The notes: generated from the letters alone by a model not told the origin. 64,000 nucleotides of DNA from Deinococcus ruber (GCF_014648095.1 NZ_BMQL01000003.1:186001-250000); one strand, 5' to 3'. Positions 1 to 14,175 are shown, numbered from the stretch's first letter. Numbers and translations: made by a program.

Positions 1-3000
1 CCTGCACGTTCACGTCGCGGCCTCCGTAACTGCCGCTGACGCTCAGGGCCGCCTGCGTGCGAACGTCGCCGCTCAGGTGGGCGCGGAGTTCCTGCCAGCT
101 CAGGTCGGCGTCGGCCTGCGGGTAGAAGTTGCCGCTGGCGGCCAACACCTGCCCGCCGAGATTGCTGCGGAGGTCGCCGCTGAGCTGCCCGGCGTTGAGG
201 CGCAGGGATCCGGCGGCCTGCTGGGCGGCAGTGCGGAGGTCGAAGCGGGCGGAACCGCTGGCCTGCTCAAGGCTGAGCTTGGGGAGGTGCAGGGCGGTCT
301 GGATGCTGCCACTCAGCGGGCCGAGTCCGGCGGTGAAGGGTCGCAGCGCGAGAGCATCCAGCGGGCCATTGACATCGAGATTCTGACCATCGTAGGCGAA
401 GCGCACCTGGGTACCGGGGTGGGTGAGGATGCCGGACGCGCTCAGGCCGTTCTTCCAGCTGACCTGAGCGGTGAGGCCGAGGGGTTGTGCGACATAGCGG
501 GTGTTGAGCAGGGTGAGGGAAGCGCGGGTGGGGAAGATGGTGGCCTGAAGCTGACCGAGGGTCAGCTCGGGGCGCAGCTGGGCGGGGAGGAAGGGACGGG
601 CGGCGGTGAGTGAGGCGCGGAGAGTGCCGCTGAGGGACGGCAAGACCTGAAGCGAGCCGGTGAGCGGGCCGCTGGGGAGGGCACGGAGGATCGCCCCGCT
701 GCCGCTCAGCCGGAGGGAACCGGGGGTGGAGCCGAGGAGATAGCTGAGGGTGGTCTGACCGCTCCAGCTGCCGGCATAGCGCAGGCCGCCGAGGTTGACG
801 ACCGGGGGAATGAGCGAGGCGTGCAGCGGCAGGATCTGCGCGGGCAACTGGACAGCCCGCTGGCCCTGGAAGGCGTAGCTCTGATCTTTAATCACCACGC
901 TGCCGCGCACATCTGACCCACTTCCCGACGAGCTGGCACTCAGGTAGGGGCCATTCACGTTCAATCGGAGGTTTGTCAGGGTGGTTGGCAGGGTTAGGCG
1001 GGCAGAGGCGGTGAGGGTGTGGCCGAGCAGCGAGCCGGACGCATTCAGCAGACCGTTGGTGGCGGTGAGCTGGAGCGGGCCAGCGCTGAGATTTCCGCTG
1101 AGCAGACCGTTGGTGGCGCGGAGCTGACCGCTGAGGGTCTGTCCGGCGAAGGTGAGGCGGCTGGCCTGCACGCTGAAGTCGGTCAGGCCGCTCAGCTGCA
1201 CCTGAGCGGTACCGCCCGCGCCGTCTGACACGCTCAGCGCACCCACTGGCTTTGCCCCCTGGCCGAGCAGTCCGCTGACTGTGCCCTGAATGGCATACGC
1301 CTGCCCCCCAATGCTGGTGGCAAGCTGCCCGCTGAGCTGCCCGGCGTTGAGGCGCAGGGACCCGGCGGCCTGCTGGGCGGCAGTGCGGAGGTCGAAGCGG
1401 GCGGAACCGCTGGCCTGCTCAAGGCTGAGCTTGGGGAGGTGCAGGGCGGTCTGGATGCTGCCACTCAGCGGGCCGAGTCCGGCGGTGAAGGGTCGCAGCG
1501 CCAGGGCATCCAGCGGGCCATTGACATCGAGATTCTGACCATCGTAGGCGAAGCGCACCTGGGTGCCGGGGTGGGTGAGGACGCCGGACGCCCGCAGGCC
1601 ATTGTTCCAGCTGACCTGGGCTGACAGACCGAGGGGCTGCTGAAGATAGTGGGTGTTGGCGAGGGTGAGCGTGGCGCGGGTGGGGAAGATGGTGGCCTGA
1701 AGCTGACCGAGGGTCAGGTCGGGGCGCAGCTGGGCGGGGAGGAAGGGACGGGCGGCGGTGAGCGAGGCGCGGAGGGTGCCGCCGAGGGACGGCAAGACCT
1801 GAAGCGAGCCGGTGAGCGGGCCGCTGGGGAGGGCGCGGAGGATCGCCCCGCTGCCGCTCAGCCGGAGGGAACCGGGGGCAGAGCCGAGGAGATAGCTGAG
1901 GGTGGTCTGACCGCTCCAGCTGCCGGCATAGCGCAGGCCGCCGAGGTTGACGACCGGGGGAATGAGCGAGGCGTGCAGCGGCAGGATCTGCGCGGGTAAC
2001 TGGGCTGCCCGCTGGCCCTGGAAGTCATACTGCTGCCCCTTGATCAGCACGCTCCCGCGCAGGTCGTTTCCGCTTCCGTTCGCCATCGCCGTGATATACG
2101 GGCCATCGACCTTTACGTTTACGTTGCTGAGCGTGCTGGGCAGCATCAGGCGGGCAGAGGCGGTGAGGGTGTGGCCGAGCAGCGAGCCGGACGCATTCAG
2201 CAGACCGTTGGTGGCGGTGAGCTGGAGCGGGCCAGCGCTGAGATTCCCGCTGAGCAGACCGTTGGTGGCGCGGAGCTGACCGTTGAGGGTCTGTCCGGCG
2301 AGGGTGAGGCGATTGGCCTGCACGCTGAAGTCGGTCAGGCCGCTCAGCTGCACCTGGGCTGTACCGCCCGCGCCGTCCGACACGCTCAGCGCGCCCACCG
2401 GCTTTGCCCCCTGGCCCGAGATACGGCCCTGTGCGTACAGCCCCGAAATCGCCCCGCGTACCTGGAGGTCATACTGCTGGGTCTGAGCATTCACGGTGCC
2501 GCTCGCCCGCAGCGCGTTCGGCCCCTGGAGGGCGGTGCTGAGGCGCTGCCACGGGCCGTTCACCTGCACCGCGTATGGCCCCAGGTTGCCCGACGCGTTC
2601 AGTTCGCCCTGCCAGCCTGCCGCCCACCTGCCGTTCAGGGTCACGCTGCCGCTCTGGCCGTAGCCGCTGAGCGCCTGCGTGCCGCGCACCGTGACGGCGT
2701 TGCCGCTGTATCCCAGGTTCAGGCTGCCATACGTTCCGCTCAGTGCCAGCCGGGGCGTCACCGTCGCCTGAAGGTTCAGTGCCTGGGCGGGCAGCGACAG
2801 CCCGGCGACGCTCAGGGCGCTGAGCTGTCCGTTCACGGCGGCCCGGATGTTGCTGTAAGGGCCTTCGAGGTGGGCCTGAAGGGTCTGAGGCCCGCTGATG
2901 GTGTTCTGCACGCTCAGCGGGCCGTTCAGCAGCAGGTCGGGGAAGACACGCCCGCTCAGAGTCGCGGCGGCGCTCGTGCCGTTTCCGGCGTCGTACCGAA

Positions 3001-5275
3001 CGGTGGAACGGGTGGTAAAGCGGCTGCCCAAGCGGGTAAATGTGCCGTCCAGCGCCGCGCCGAAGCCCTGTCCTGCCACCTGCACTGTTCCGCCCAGCCC
3101 TTTGAGGTTCAGCTGGGCAATGCCGCCGAGATTGCCGCCGATCAGAGGCCGCAGCGCTGCCAGATTCACGCTGCCGCTGGCGTTCCAGTTTTGCCCCTTC
3201 AGCACGCCTGACGCGCTCTGGCCCGGCGTTTTCAGCTGGAAGCGCACGCCGTTTTCTACGGTCAACGTGCCGCTGATATCGCTGCCCTGGATACGGGCGC
3301 TGGTCGGAAATCCCGCCTTCAGTGAGGTATCGGCTGTCACGGTAACGCCGCCCGCTGCCGCCGTGATTGCCACATGGTCGCCCAGGCCGCGTGCAGCAAT
3401 GGTGGTGCTGCCCGAAGTGGCGTTCAGCTGCCCGCTGGCCTTCAGGGCAGTGGTGATCGCGAGATCGCCCGTCAGGCGGTAGCCCAGCGCCGCCAGTCCG
3501 GTCGAGCGCAGCCGGAAGCTCTGATCTTTCCAGTCGAGCCGTCCGCCTGCAAATGTCCAGTTGGCACTGCGCCGCAGCCAGTTGAGAGCGATGGGGCCGC
3601 TCGGCTGAGTGCTCAGGAGCGGCACATTGGCGGCCAGCGTGCCGGTCAGGTCGCCCTTCGGTACGTCCAGCCGCCCCGAGCCGCTGAGGGGCACACCCGC
3701 CGCGTCAAAGTTCTGCGCCGTCCAGGTGCCGCGAAACTGGCGGTTCAGCTGAAGCTGCACGGCCCCGAGGTCGGCGCGAAAGCCGCTGTCGTCAAACCGC
3801 GCCGTGCCTGCCAGTTTCACCGGGCCAGCGCTGCCGTTCGCCAGACGGATATCGAGGTTCGACAGCGTGCCGCGTGCGCTCAGGTCGCCCTTCAGACTGT
3901 TGAAATCGGGCGACAGGCTCAGCGATACGGCGCGGGTTCGCAGGGCCAGACTGGCGCTCAAGGGGCCGCCCAGCGCCCGCCCGCTGCCCGCGATGGTGTT
4001 CTGGGCGTCGATGGTGCCGTGCAGGTCGAGCGGCTGATTCAGCAGGTCGCCCGCCCAGGCCAACGTGCCCGCCTTGTTGAAGAACCACGTGCCGCTCAGG
4101 GTCTGCTGCCCCTGGAGGGCGGTCTTTGCGCGGAAGGTCAGGGTGTTGGCCCGCTCGCCCACCGTATCGCGCAGGAAGTCGTAATGTGCGTTCAGAGCGT
4201 TGTACGGCAGTACGCTGAATTCACCCTTGCTGCCCACGATATCGGCCTTGACCGTCACGGTATTCCAGCCGTAGGCGTGAACGCCGATCTTCAGGTCGCC
4301 CTTGCCCGTCTGTCCCAGCGACTTCGCCACCGCCGACATCAGCGGAGAGGCGTTGGCGCGGATATCCCAGGTGTGGCCCTTCAGATCCACGCTGCCGGTG
4401 GCCGTGACCGGGCCGTTCCAGCCGCGTCCCGCCAGTTTCAGATTCAGCAGGTCGCCCCGGTGCGTCAGTTCGCCGCCGATGCCGTCTACCCGCACAAAAC
4501 TTGCGCCCGGCACCGCGAGGCTGGCTCCGCTCAGGCGCAGGTCGCCGGAAATGGGGCCATTGCCGAAGGTGTACGTTCCGGCGATCTGCCCGCCACGCAC
4601 GCCGCCCACCTGTTTGTCGTGCCAGTACTGATTCAGAATCGTGGCGTCGGCGTTCAGGTCCACGCTGCCCACAAGCTGCCCATTCTGCACGCGGTATTTC
4701 GCCAGGGCGTTCAGTGTGCCGTCTGTGGTGGCCCCCGTGATCTTCAGGGCGTCCTGTCCACCCGCCTTGCTGCTCTGAACCGTCCAGGTGCCGCTGGGCA
4801 CGTCAAATCCGCTGCCGTCGATGTTCAGGTGGCTGTTGCGGATGTCGATCTTTCCCGGCAGCAGCGAAAAACCGCCCCCGCCCGCACCTCCCGCCTGACT
4901 CAGCAACGTCTTGAGCTTCAGGTCGGCGGTGGCGTTCTCCAGGTTCAGATCGAGCCGGGCCGTGCGCCGAAAGGGGTCGAAGCTCGCCACATGCACGCCC
5001 GCCGTCCCAGCCACGATATTCAGCCCCGGCCCCCGCACCTTCAGGCCGTGAAGCTGGGGCGACCACAGCGGCCCGTTTACCGAAGCTGCCGTTACGTGCA
5101 GGTCGCCGGTCATCAATCGCAGGGCGGCCTGACCGAAGAGCGAGGGGCCGAAAAATGCCAGCAGCACGACCAGCAACGCCAGGATCAGGAGCGTCGGACG
5201 CCAGCCGCCTCTGCGGCCCTTTCTGCTGTTGGGTTCGCGCCGATCTTGGGACGCAATCGGCTGGATTTCAGTCAC
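1..5275 (-). CDS. TamB-like (DUF490) giant envelope protein, 3' end outside window
   Basis: An open frame runs from a GTG at 5275 to the window edge without a stop, giving at least 1,758 codons. The N-terminus has a basic stretch (about residues 13-27), one hydrophobic anchor (TLLILALLVVLLAFF), then a very long low-complexity beta-rich body full of G, L, S, T, N and A. This is the layout of TamB/AsmA-like proteins, which span the periplasm and carry lipid or assist outer-membrane assembly. Deinococcus is known to encode a TamB-like protein of this size class. The start is supported by TACACT six nt upstream with no Shine-Dalgarno, a leaderless arrangement. The C-terminal DUF490 domain that would confirm the family lies outside the window. 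It contains a near-identical tandem repeat. Large ORFs on the opposite strand here are shadows. Confidence 0.8.
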   Translation of the reverse strand, partial: MTEIQPIASQDRREPNSRKGRRGGWRPTLLILALLVVLLAFFGPSLFGQAALRLMTGDLHVTAASVNGPLWSPQLHGLKVRGPGLNIVAGTAGVHVASFDPFRRTARLDLNLENATADLKLKTLLSQAGGAGGGGFSLLPGKIDIRNSHLNIDGSGFDVPSGTWTVQSSKAGGQDALKITGATTDGTLNALAKYRVQNGQLVGSVDLNADATILNQYWHDKQVGGVRGGQIAGTYTFGNGPISGDLRLSGASLAVPGASFVRVDGIGGELTHRGDLLNLKLAGRGWNGPVTATGSVDLKGHTWDIRANASPLMSAVAKSLGQTGKGDLKIGVHAYGWNTVTVKADIVGSKGEFSVLPYNALNAHYDFLRDTVGERANTLTFRAKTALQGQQTLSGTWFFNKAGTLAWAGDLLNQPLDLHGTIDAQNTIAGSGRALGGPLSASLALRTRAVSLSLSPDFNSLKGDLSARGTLSNLDIRLANGSAGPVKLAGTARFDDSGFRADLGAVQLQLNRQFRGTWTAQNFDAAGVPLSGSGRLDVPKGDLTGTLAANVPLLSTQPSGPIALNWLRRSANWTFAGGRLDWKDQSFRLRSTGLAALGYRLTGDLAITTALKASGQLNATSGSTTIAARGLGDHVAITAAAGGVTVTADTSLKAGFPTSARIQGSDISGTLTVENGVRFQLKTPGQSASGVLKGQNWNASGSVNLAALRPLIGGNLGGIAQLNLKGLGGTVQVAGQGFGAALDGTFTRLGSRFTTRSTVRYDAGNGTSAAATLSGRVFPDLLLNGPLSVQNTISGPQTLQAHLEGPYSNIRAAVNGQLSALSVAGLSLPAQALNLQATVTPRLALSGTYGSLNLGYSGNAVTVRGTQALSGYGQSGSVTLNGRWAAGWQGELNASGNLGPYAVQVNGPWQRLSTALQGPNALRASGTVNAQTQQYDLQVRGAISGLYAQGRISGQGAKPVGALSVSDGAGGTAQVQLSGLTDFSVQANRLTLAGQTLNGQLRATNGLLSGNLSAGPLQLTATNGLLNASGSLLGHTLTASARLMLPSTLSNVNVKVDGPYITAMANGSGNDLRGSVLIKGQQYDFQGQRAAQLPAQILPLHASLIPPVVNLGGLRYAGSWSGQTTLSYLLGSAPGSLRLSGSGAILRALPSGPLTGSLQVLPSLGGTLRASLTAARPFLPAQLRPDLTLGQLQATIFPTRATLTLANTHYLQQPLGLSAQVSWNNGLRASGVLTHPGTQVRFAYDGQNLDVNGPLDALALRPFTAGLGPLSGSIQTALHLPKLSLEQASGSARFDLRTAAQQAAGSLRLNAGQLSGQLATSIGGQAYAIQGTVSGLLGQGAKPVGALSVSDGAGGTAQVQLSGLTDFSVQASRLTFAGQTLSGQLRATNGLLSGNLSAGPLQLTATNGLLNASGSLLGHTLTASARLTLPTTLTNLRLNVNGPYLSASSSGSGSDVRGSVVIKDQSYAFQGQRAVQLPAQILPLHASLIPPVVNLGGLRYAGSWSGQTTLSYLLGSTPGSLRLSGSGAILRALPSGPLTGSLQVLPSLSGTLRASLTAARPFLPAQLRPELTLGQLQATIFPTRASLTLLNTRYVAQPLGLTAQVSWKNGLSASGILTHPGTQVRFAYDGQNLDVNGPLDALALRPFTAGLGPLSGSIQTALHLPKLSLEQASGSARFDLRTAAQQAAGSLRLNAGQLSGDLRSNLGGQVLAASGNFYPQADADLSWQELRAHLSGDVRTQAALSVSGSYGGRDVNVQ
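177..2416 (-). repeat. Near-identical in-frame tandem repeat inside the TamB-like gene
   Basis: Sequence at 177-1264 recurs at 1329-2416 with a constant offset of 1,152 nt, exactly 384 codons, so the reading frame is kept. Long blocks match exactly, for example around 181-360 with 1333-1512 and around 1069-1130 with 2221-2282. A more diverged segment lies at about 890-1000 against 2040-2150. Flanks at 149-176 and 1301-1328 are still recognisably related. Confidence 0.93.
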
Positions 5276-5281
5276 TTCCCC

Positions 5282-5287
5282 AGTGTA
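5282..5287 (-). promoter_or_regulatory. -10 element (TACACT) of leaderless TamB-like gene
   Basis: TACACT on the minus strand ends 6 nt before the GTG start. No Shine-Dalgarno lies between them, and no convincing -35 is visible. Confidence 0.55.
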
Positions 5288-5372
5288 ACGGCATGCCCAT
5301 GAGGGCGACATTTAAGAGGAGGCAATCTGTGGCAGGCCAGCGGGGTCACGGCATTTGCTACACTGCTTCTCT

Positions 5373-5636
5373 ATGCGCCTGACCGCCCTGATCAGTGGAG
5401 AAGTGACGGGTGTGGGCTACCGCCGCTACGTGCAGACGCAGGCCCGCGCCCTGGGGCTGGCTGGCAGCGCCGAAAACCTGTCAGATGGGCGGGTGGAGGT
5501 CGTTGCCGAGGGCCAGCCTGCCGAACTCGAACGCCTGCTGCACTGGCTGCGGCGCGGCCCCGCCCATGCCCGCGTCGCGAATGTAGACGTGCAGTGGTCG
5601 GAAGGGACTGGCATACGAGAGTTTCATCTGTACTGA
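5373..5636 (+). CDS. acyP: Acylphosphatase
   Basis: An 87-residue protein of normal acylphosphatase length, which hydrolyses carboxyl-phosphate bonds such as acetyl phosphate. The signature VTGVGYRRYVQ (about residues 11-21) supplies the phosphate loop and catalytic Arg. The Asn of AENLSDGRVEV (about residue 40) is the second catalytic residue. The ATG at 5373 is preferred over upstream in-frame starts because the conserved fold begins there. TACACT lies 8 nt upstream (5359-5364), consistent with leaderless expression. It diverges from the TamB-like gene and converges on treY. Confidence 0.9.
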   Translation: MRLTALISGEVTGVGYRRYVQTQARALGLAGSAENLSDGRVEVVAEGQPAELERLLHWLRRGPAHARVANVDVQWSEGTGIREFHLY

Positions 5637-5712
5637 AGAGACAAGCGAACAGTGTCTCTGACGGGTGTTTGCTCTTCTGCCTGCCCTCTTCCCACGCTCA
5701 CTGCTCTGAAAA

Positions 5713-5746
5713 CGCGGCCCGCCCGGTGGTCAAGTGGCGAGCCGCG
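5713..5746. terminator. Possible terminator between acyP and treY
   Basis: CGCGGC (5713-5718) pairs with GCCGCG (5741-5746). On the minus strand the stem is followed by TTTTC, which would suit treY. The stem is short with a large loop, so this is tentative. Confidence 0.35.
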
Positions 5747-5784
5747 CTTCGTGTTTGCCTTCCCGCTACCGAAAGGCCCTCCAG

Positions 5785-5820
5785 AACGCCGTTTCTAGTC
5801 CTTACTTCCCACTTCCTTCC
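5785..5820 (-). repeat. Dispersed short repeat A, copy 1, overlapping the treY stop codon
   Basis: On the minus strand this reads GGAAGTGGGAAGTAAGG followed by a TAGAAACGGCG segment. A close match lies in the intergenic region at 35149-35182, and the core GGAAGTGGGAAGT recurs at 48222-48234 (minus). The treY TAA (5804-5802) lies inside the repeat. Confidence 0.65.
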
Positions 5821-8695
5821 CGGATCAACAACGCCAGCGGGAAGTGCTCGAACAGCTGGGCCAGCGCCAGTTTCTTTCCGCGTACCCTGAACACTTCACC
5901 GGTCAGGACGTTGCGCCACGTTCCTGCACCGGGCAGCGTCAGTTCCCGTTTGCCCCAGACTTCGCCCAGCGGCCAGGGCTGACGCTCGCGGGTCAGCGTC
6001 AGGCTCAGGCGCGGGGCGGCGATAACAGCCGTCTCGTTGCCGTATGTGCGGCTGTAGGCCATCAGGAATTTTCCGGCTTCTATCGGGGCGTAGTCGCCGT
6101 GCATGAACAGCTCTGAAAAGGTCCGCCGTGCCTGAAGCGCCGCCCAGGTGACGAGCAGTTTGACGTCGCCGTCCTGATAGCGCTCCAGCACCTCCCGCGC
6201 CACTGCCAGCGGCGTAGAGGCAAAGCGCTCCTCGATGGTCGTCAGCCGCCTGCTCAGGTCGCCATAATTCACCGGGCGGCGGTTATCGGGATCGACCAGC
6301 GACTGATTCCACACCTCCGATCCCTGGTACGTGTCGGGCACGCCGGGCGCGGTCAGCCGGATCAGCGTTCCCGACAGGCTGTTCTGTGCGCCGTAGGGCG
6401 ACAGGCGTGCGTGCAGTTCCTCGACGCTGCGCCGGTAAGCGGCACTGCCCATCAGCCCGCGCACCAGATTTTCCAGCAGTTCCTCGTATTCGGTGTCGGG
6501 CGTGCCCCAAGTGGTATGGGTTTTGGCCTCCCGCGCCGATTTCAGGGCGTATTCGACCAGCCGGTCTTCCAGGCCCTCGAAGTTGCCGTCGAGCGGCCAC
6601 ACGCCCAGCACCGTCTGAAACAGCGCGTAACTGTCGGCGGCGCTGGGCATCCGCAGCGTGCTGCGGGCCGACTGCTCGGGCTCCGGAGAAACGTAGCGCT
6701 CGAAGGGGCGGGTCAGGCGCGACCACTCGCTGAGGTAGGCGGCCCACGTCTGCGGCACCTCCGACAGCACCGCGATGCGGGCGCGGGTATCCTCACCGCG
6801 CTTGGTGTCGTGCGTGCTGGTGCTGAGCATCGCGTGCGGCCATGCCAGACCTCTGGCCTTCGTCTGGGCATGAAAGGTGGCGGGCGGCGTGCCGTACAGG
6901 GCCGGATCGCCGCCGACCTCGTTCAGCGACAGCAGGCGCACGTAACGGTAAAACGCGGTATCCTCCGCACCTTTGGCGGTCACAGGCCCGGTGAGCTGCT
7001 GGAATCTCAGGGCGAATTCGGCGTAAGCCTGCCGGGTCAGCGGATGTTCCGTGTTCAGCGTCAACACTTCATGCAGGAAGTCGAACACGCTCTCGTCGAG
7101 TTCGCGGTTCAGCAGCCGTGCGTCGCGGATGGCATGCCCGATCTTGGTGTCGTCACCGGGTTCGCGCACGCCGTCTTCGCGCAGATACGTGCGGTACACC
7201 GGAAAGCTGGCGATCACCTCGCGCAGAGCAGTTCGCAGCGTGCTGAGCGTGAAATCGCGCCAGCGCAGGTCGCGCTCGGCCAGTCGTTCCAGCCGCTCGG
7301 CCAGTCCGTACAGCTCTGAAGACAGGCTGGTTCGCAGAATCAGTTCTTTGGTGTCGTGCAGCGTCTCGCCGAAGCTCTGGCGGTCGCCTGTCCAGCGGCG
7401 ATACATGGCGGTCAGTTCTTCCTGACTGCCCGCGTCCACGAACGCGCCGCCCAGCTGCGCCAGAAAATCGTAGCCGGTGGTGCCGTGAATCGGCCAGCCG
7501 CCCGGCAGCTTTTCGCCGGGTTCCAGAATCTTTTCGGCCACCACGTACAGCACGGGCTGACCGCTCTGTTCTGTAAGCCCCAGGGCTGCCGCCGCTCCGT
7601 TCTGAAGCTGCTGAAAATAGCCTGCCGGGTCGTACAGACCGTCGGTGTGGTCGAGCCGGATGCCCGTGACGCGGCCTTCCTTCACCAGGTCGAGCAGCAG
7701 GCTGTGCGCCCACTCGAAGACGCGTGGGTCTTCCATCCGCAGGGCGGCCAGATCGTTGATGTCGAAGAAGCGGCGGTAATTGATCTGCTCGGAGGCGGCC
7801 CGCCAGTAGCTCAGGCGGTAATTCTGCTCTCTGATCAGGCGGTCGAGCGCTTCCGGATCGGCGTTCATCTCCTTCACGGCAGCGTCGAGGGCGCGGGCCA
7901 CCGAGGGGCTGGTATGGCCCAGCTCGCGCAGCCTTCTGGCAATGATGGTGGTTTCGCGGGCGCGGTCCTCGCGCTGCTCCTGGCTGGGGCTGGTGCTGCT
8001 GCTCGGCAGGCTGTCCATCTGGAGCGCCACCGAGTTCAGTTCGGCCCGCAGATCGCTCTCGTCGCTGAGCCTGCACAGTTCGGCGGCCCGGCGCAGCAGC
8101 GGGGCCAGCGTGCGCGGTGACAGCGGAAAAACCCGCCCGAAGTAGCACAGGCCAAAGCGTCCGGTGGGGTCGCCGCCCTCACCCTGAAGGCGCTCGACCT
8201 TCAGCTCGCCGCGCTCCAGCACGCGCCCATACAGGTCGCCCAGCACCGGCAGCAGCACCTTGCCTGCCAGCGAGCGTTTCAGCGGCTCCCAGTCGATATC
8301 GAAGAAATGGGCGTAGCGCGACGCCTGCCCGTGTTCCAGCACGTCTTCCCAGTACGCGTTTTTGCCGCTCCCCACACCCATGTGGTTCGGCACAAAATCG
8401 AGCAGCAGGCCCATCTGCCGTTCGCGCAGGGCATCCGACAGGCGCGTCAGGCCCGCCAGACCGCCCAGCTCTGCGTTCACGCGGGTGTGGTCGGTCACGT
8501 CGTAGCCGTGGGTGCTGCCGGGTGTGGCCTGCCAGATGGGCGACAGGTAAGCGTCCGAGATGCCCAGGCGCACCAGATAATCGAGCACCGCCTGTGCGCG
8601 GGCGAACGGAAAGCCCCGGTGCAGTTGCAGCCGGTAGGTCGCTCTCGGCACACGAACGGCGGCTCTATCGGGTGCAGGGCCAGAGCCGGGCAGGG

Positions 8696-8699
<4 letters not shown>
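5802..8699 (-). CDS. treY: Malto-oligosyltrehalose synthase (TreY)
   Basis: 965 residues, GH13 family. It rearranges the reducing-end alpha-1,4 bond of maltodextrins to alpha-1,1, giving maltooligosyl-trehalose. Visible GH13 signatures are [11 protein letters not shown] (about 98-108), [12 protein letters not shown] with the nucleophile Asp, and a [10 protein letters not shown] segment with the acid/base Glu. The N-terminal [15 protein letters not shown] is characteristic of TreY. The ATG overlaps the treZ stop by 4 nt, so translation is probably coupled. The last few residues and the stop fall in a dispersed intergenic repeat, so the extreme C-terminus may not be ancestral. Confidence 0.96.
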
Positions 8700-10468
<1,769 letters not shown>

Positions 10469-10568
10469 CTGAAATCTCCTGAAAAAGCGGGTGGGTCGTC
10501 AGCAGAGGTGGTCTGAACTGCTCAGGGCAGGCAGAACAGCGTTGGTGCCGTTCCGCCTGCCCTGCTGC

Positions 10569-12710
<2,142 letters not shown>

Positions 12711-13198
12711 GAAGTGCTCCTGCAAGACAAGGCTGGTCAGCGAATGAACGGTTTCCGGTCATTTCGTAGAGAGGGCTTGAACGTGGCGAGGTCGTCCTGG
12801 GTGCTGCGGCAGGAGTCGGGGGCCGACCTCACAACAAAATGTTCGGGCCGCAGAAACTCGGTGCGCGACCTGAACCGAACTCTTCAATATCAAGTGGAGC
12901 CGGACTGTAAGTGTGAGGGCATTGGTGAGTTTCTGAAGATATACCGCTCTCCGGGTGTTGCCTGCCGAGGCACAACACACCCGAAAGTACGTCTGTATGC
13001 TGAAAAATACCTTCTGAGCCACCGAGCGGCAGACGACGAAAAAAACCGCCCTGTCTGCACGGGCGGGGAGGCTTAGACCGGGTCTGTAGGCAGAGTGACT
13101 GTACGCGGATCAGGAATGTGCCGAGCGGCGGCGACCCAGGAAGGCCGCCCCGCTCAGGCGATAGCTGCTGCGCCACCGACCTGCACCTGCAAGCAGCT
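12711..13198. other. Intergenic region upstream of glgX
   Basis: About 490 nt with no credible gene. It should hold the glgX promoter, although I cannot place -35/-10 boxes with confidence. It contains an imperfect hairpin at 12952-12983 and a terminator at 13039-13066. A long plus-strand frame running through it is the antisense shadow of glgX. Confidence 0.5.
13039..13066 (-). terminator. Rho-independent terminator after the 13199 gene
   Basis: CCGCCC (13046-13051) pairs with GGGCGG (13061-13066). On the minus strand the stem is followed by seven T residues (13045-13039). Confidence 0.75.
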
Positions 13199-13759
13199 TC
13201 AGAAGCCGAGCTGCCCGCGTGGTGCCTGCAATTTTGCCAGTGTTTCGGGCGTCCAGAGTTCGTAGGTGTACATCGGATACTGCTGCTTGAAGCGCCCGAT
13301 CTTGTCCCAGACCTCGCGTGACTCGCGTGACATCACCAGAATCACGCGAACCAGGCTGTCCATGTTGTCGTAGATGTAGAAATCGAAGAACATCTCCTGC
13401 TCGTTGCCGTTGGGCAGGAACAGCGGAAAGCCGAAGGGCCGGTAACGCCACTTCTTGTTCTTCTCGTGCAGAATCTGAGCGCTGACCCGCTTCAGGCTGC
13501 TGTCGGGAAAGTGGTGCGGCTTGTTGTCGCGGTCACGAAAGGTACTCTCGGGCGGCGGCGCATCGAGCTGAGGCGCGTTCTTGCGCGGCGGATTCGGGTT
13601 TCTGAATTTGGAGGCGGGCCTGCCGCCTGTATCGGCGCGTGGCCTGCCGCCTGTATCAGTGCGTGGCCCGGCACTCGGCCCGGCCTGTTTCCTGGCGTCG
13701 CTGCGTCCCTCGGAAGGTCTGCGCCCGCTGGAAGGTGTTGGTTTCTTACCCCTGGTCAT
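13199..13759 (-). CDS. Uncharacterised protein with basic repetitive N-terminus
   Basis: 186 residues. The first ~85 residues are disordered-looking, rich in R, K, P, G and S, with a repeated TDTGGRP/ADTGGRP unit. The C-terminal ~95 residues look folded ([49 protein letters not shown]). The alternating acidic/hydrophobic strands are loosely reminiscent of nuclease-like folds, but I see no motif firm enough to assign one. The start at 13759 is supported by TACACT (13772-13767) 7 nt upstream; an upstream in-frame ATG at 13957 would add an unconvincing extension. It ends in a good terminator. I do not recognise the family. Confidence 0.7.
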   Translation of the reverse strand: MTRGKKPTPSSGRRPSEGRSDARKQAGPSAGPRTDTGGRPRADTGGRPASKFRNPNPPRKNAPQLDAPPPESTFRDRDNKPHHFPDSSLKRVSAQILHEKNKKWRYRPFGFPLFLPNGNEQEMFFDFYIYDNMDSLVRVILVMSRESREVWDKIGRFKQQYPMYTYELWTPETLAKLQAPRGQLGF

Positions 13760-13766
13760 GGGCGTC

Positions 13767-13772
13767 AGTGTA
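13767..13772 (-). promoter_or_regulatory. -10 element (TACACT) of leaderless 13199 gene
   Basis: TACACT lies 7 nt before the ATG at 13759, with no Shine-Dalgarno between. TTGGAG 15 nt further upstream could be a weak -35. Confidence 0.5.
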
Positions 13773-13899
13773 GTACGGATGCGCGTACTCCAACGGTGCT
13801 GGCCTACGGTGTCCCAGCCGCCGGGACAGTCTGCCTCAAGACAACAGGACGTCGCCGGGTTCACCCTGAAGACACCAGACAGACATAGGAGGACAGGAA

Positions 13900-14160
13900 A
13901 TGAACGTGTGGGTGGGCGAGCGGAGGCAGAGCGCAGACGGACAATTCGGCAGGGCACTCCTGAGCATGTACGCCCTGCTGCTGCTGATGGAGTGCCGCAC
14001 GTTGCCGGGCATGCTGCGCGTCAGGCCGCCCGCCCCCGATCTGCTGTGGGTGTCGGTTCTGCTTCAATCGCTGCTGCTGCTGACGTTCTGCCTCCGGGTC
14101 GTGCGAATCACGCGCCTGTTTCAGACGGCCTTCGTGCTGGCAGGCGTTCCGACCCACTAA
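13900..14160 (+). CDS. Small hydrophobic membrane protein
   Basis: 86 residues with two hydrophobic stretches: about 20-32 ([13 protein letters not shown]) and about 49-66 ([20 protein letters not shown]). Together they predict a two-pass membrane protein. A strong AGGAGG at 13887-13892, 7 nt before the ATG, supports real translation. It converges on the substrate-binding protein gene, and its stop is 15 nt from that gene's stop. Function unknown, and I do not recognise a family. A second ORF on the opposite strand here lacks comparable signals. Confidence 0.55.
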   Translation: MNVWVGERRQSADGQFGRALLSMYALLLLMECRTLPGMLRVRPPAPDLLWVSVLLQSLLLLTFCLRVVRITRLFQTAFVLAGVPTH

Positions 14161-14175
14161 GCGACCGCCCCGGCT

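Noticed and set aside
2171..5302. Long plus-strand ORFs (346 and 642 codons) opposite the TamB-like gene
   Set aside because: Arg/Gln/Ala-rich shadow composition, no ribosome binding site, and the minus frame gives coherent TamB-like protein throughout.
12952..12983. Imperfect hairpin upstream of glgX
   Set aside because: The stem has a 2-nt bulge and no T tract or known leader motif; no function can be assigned.
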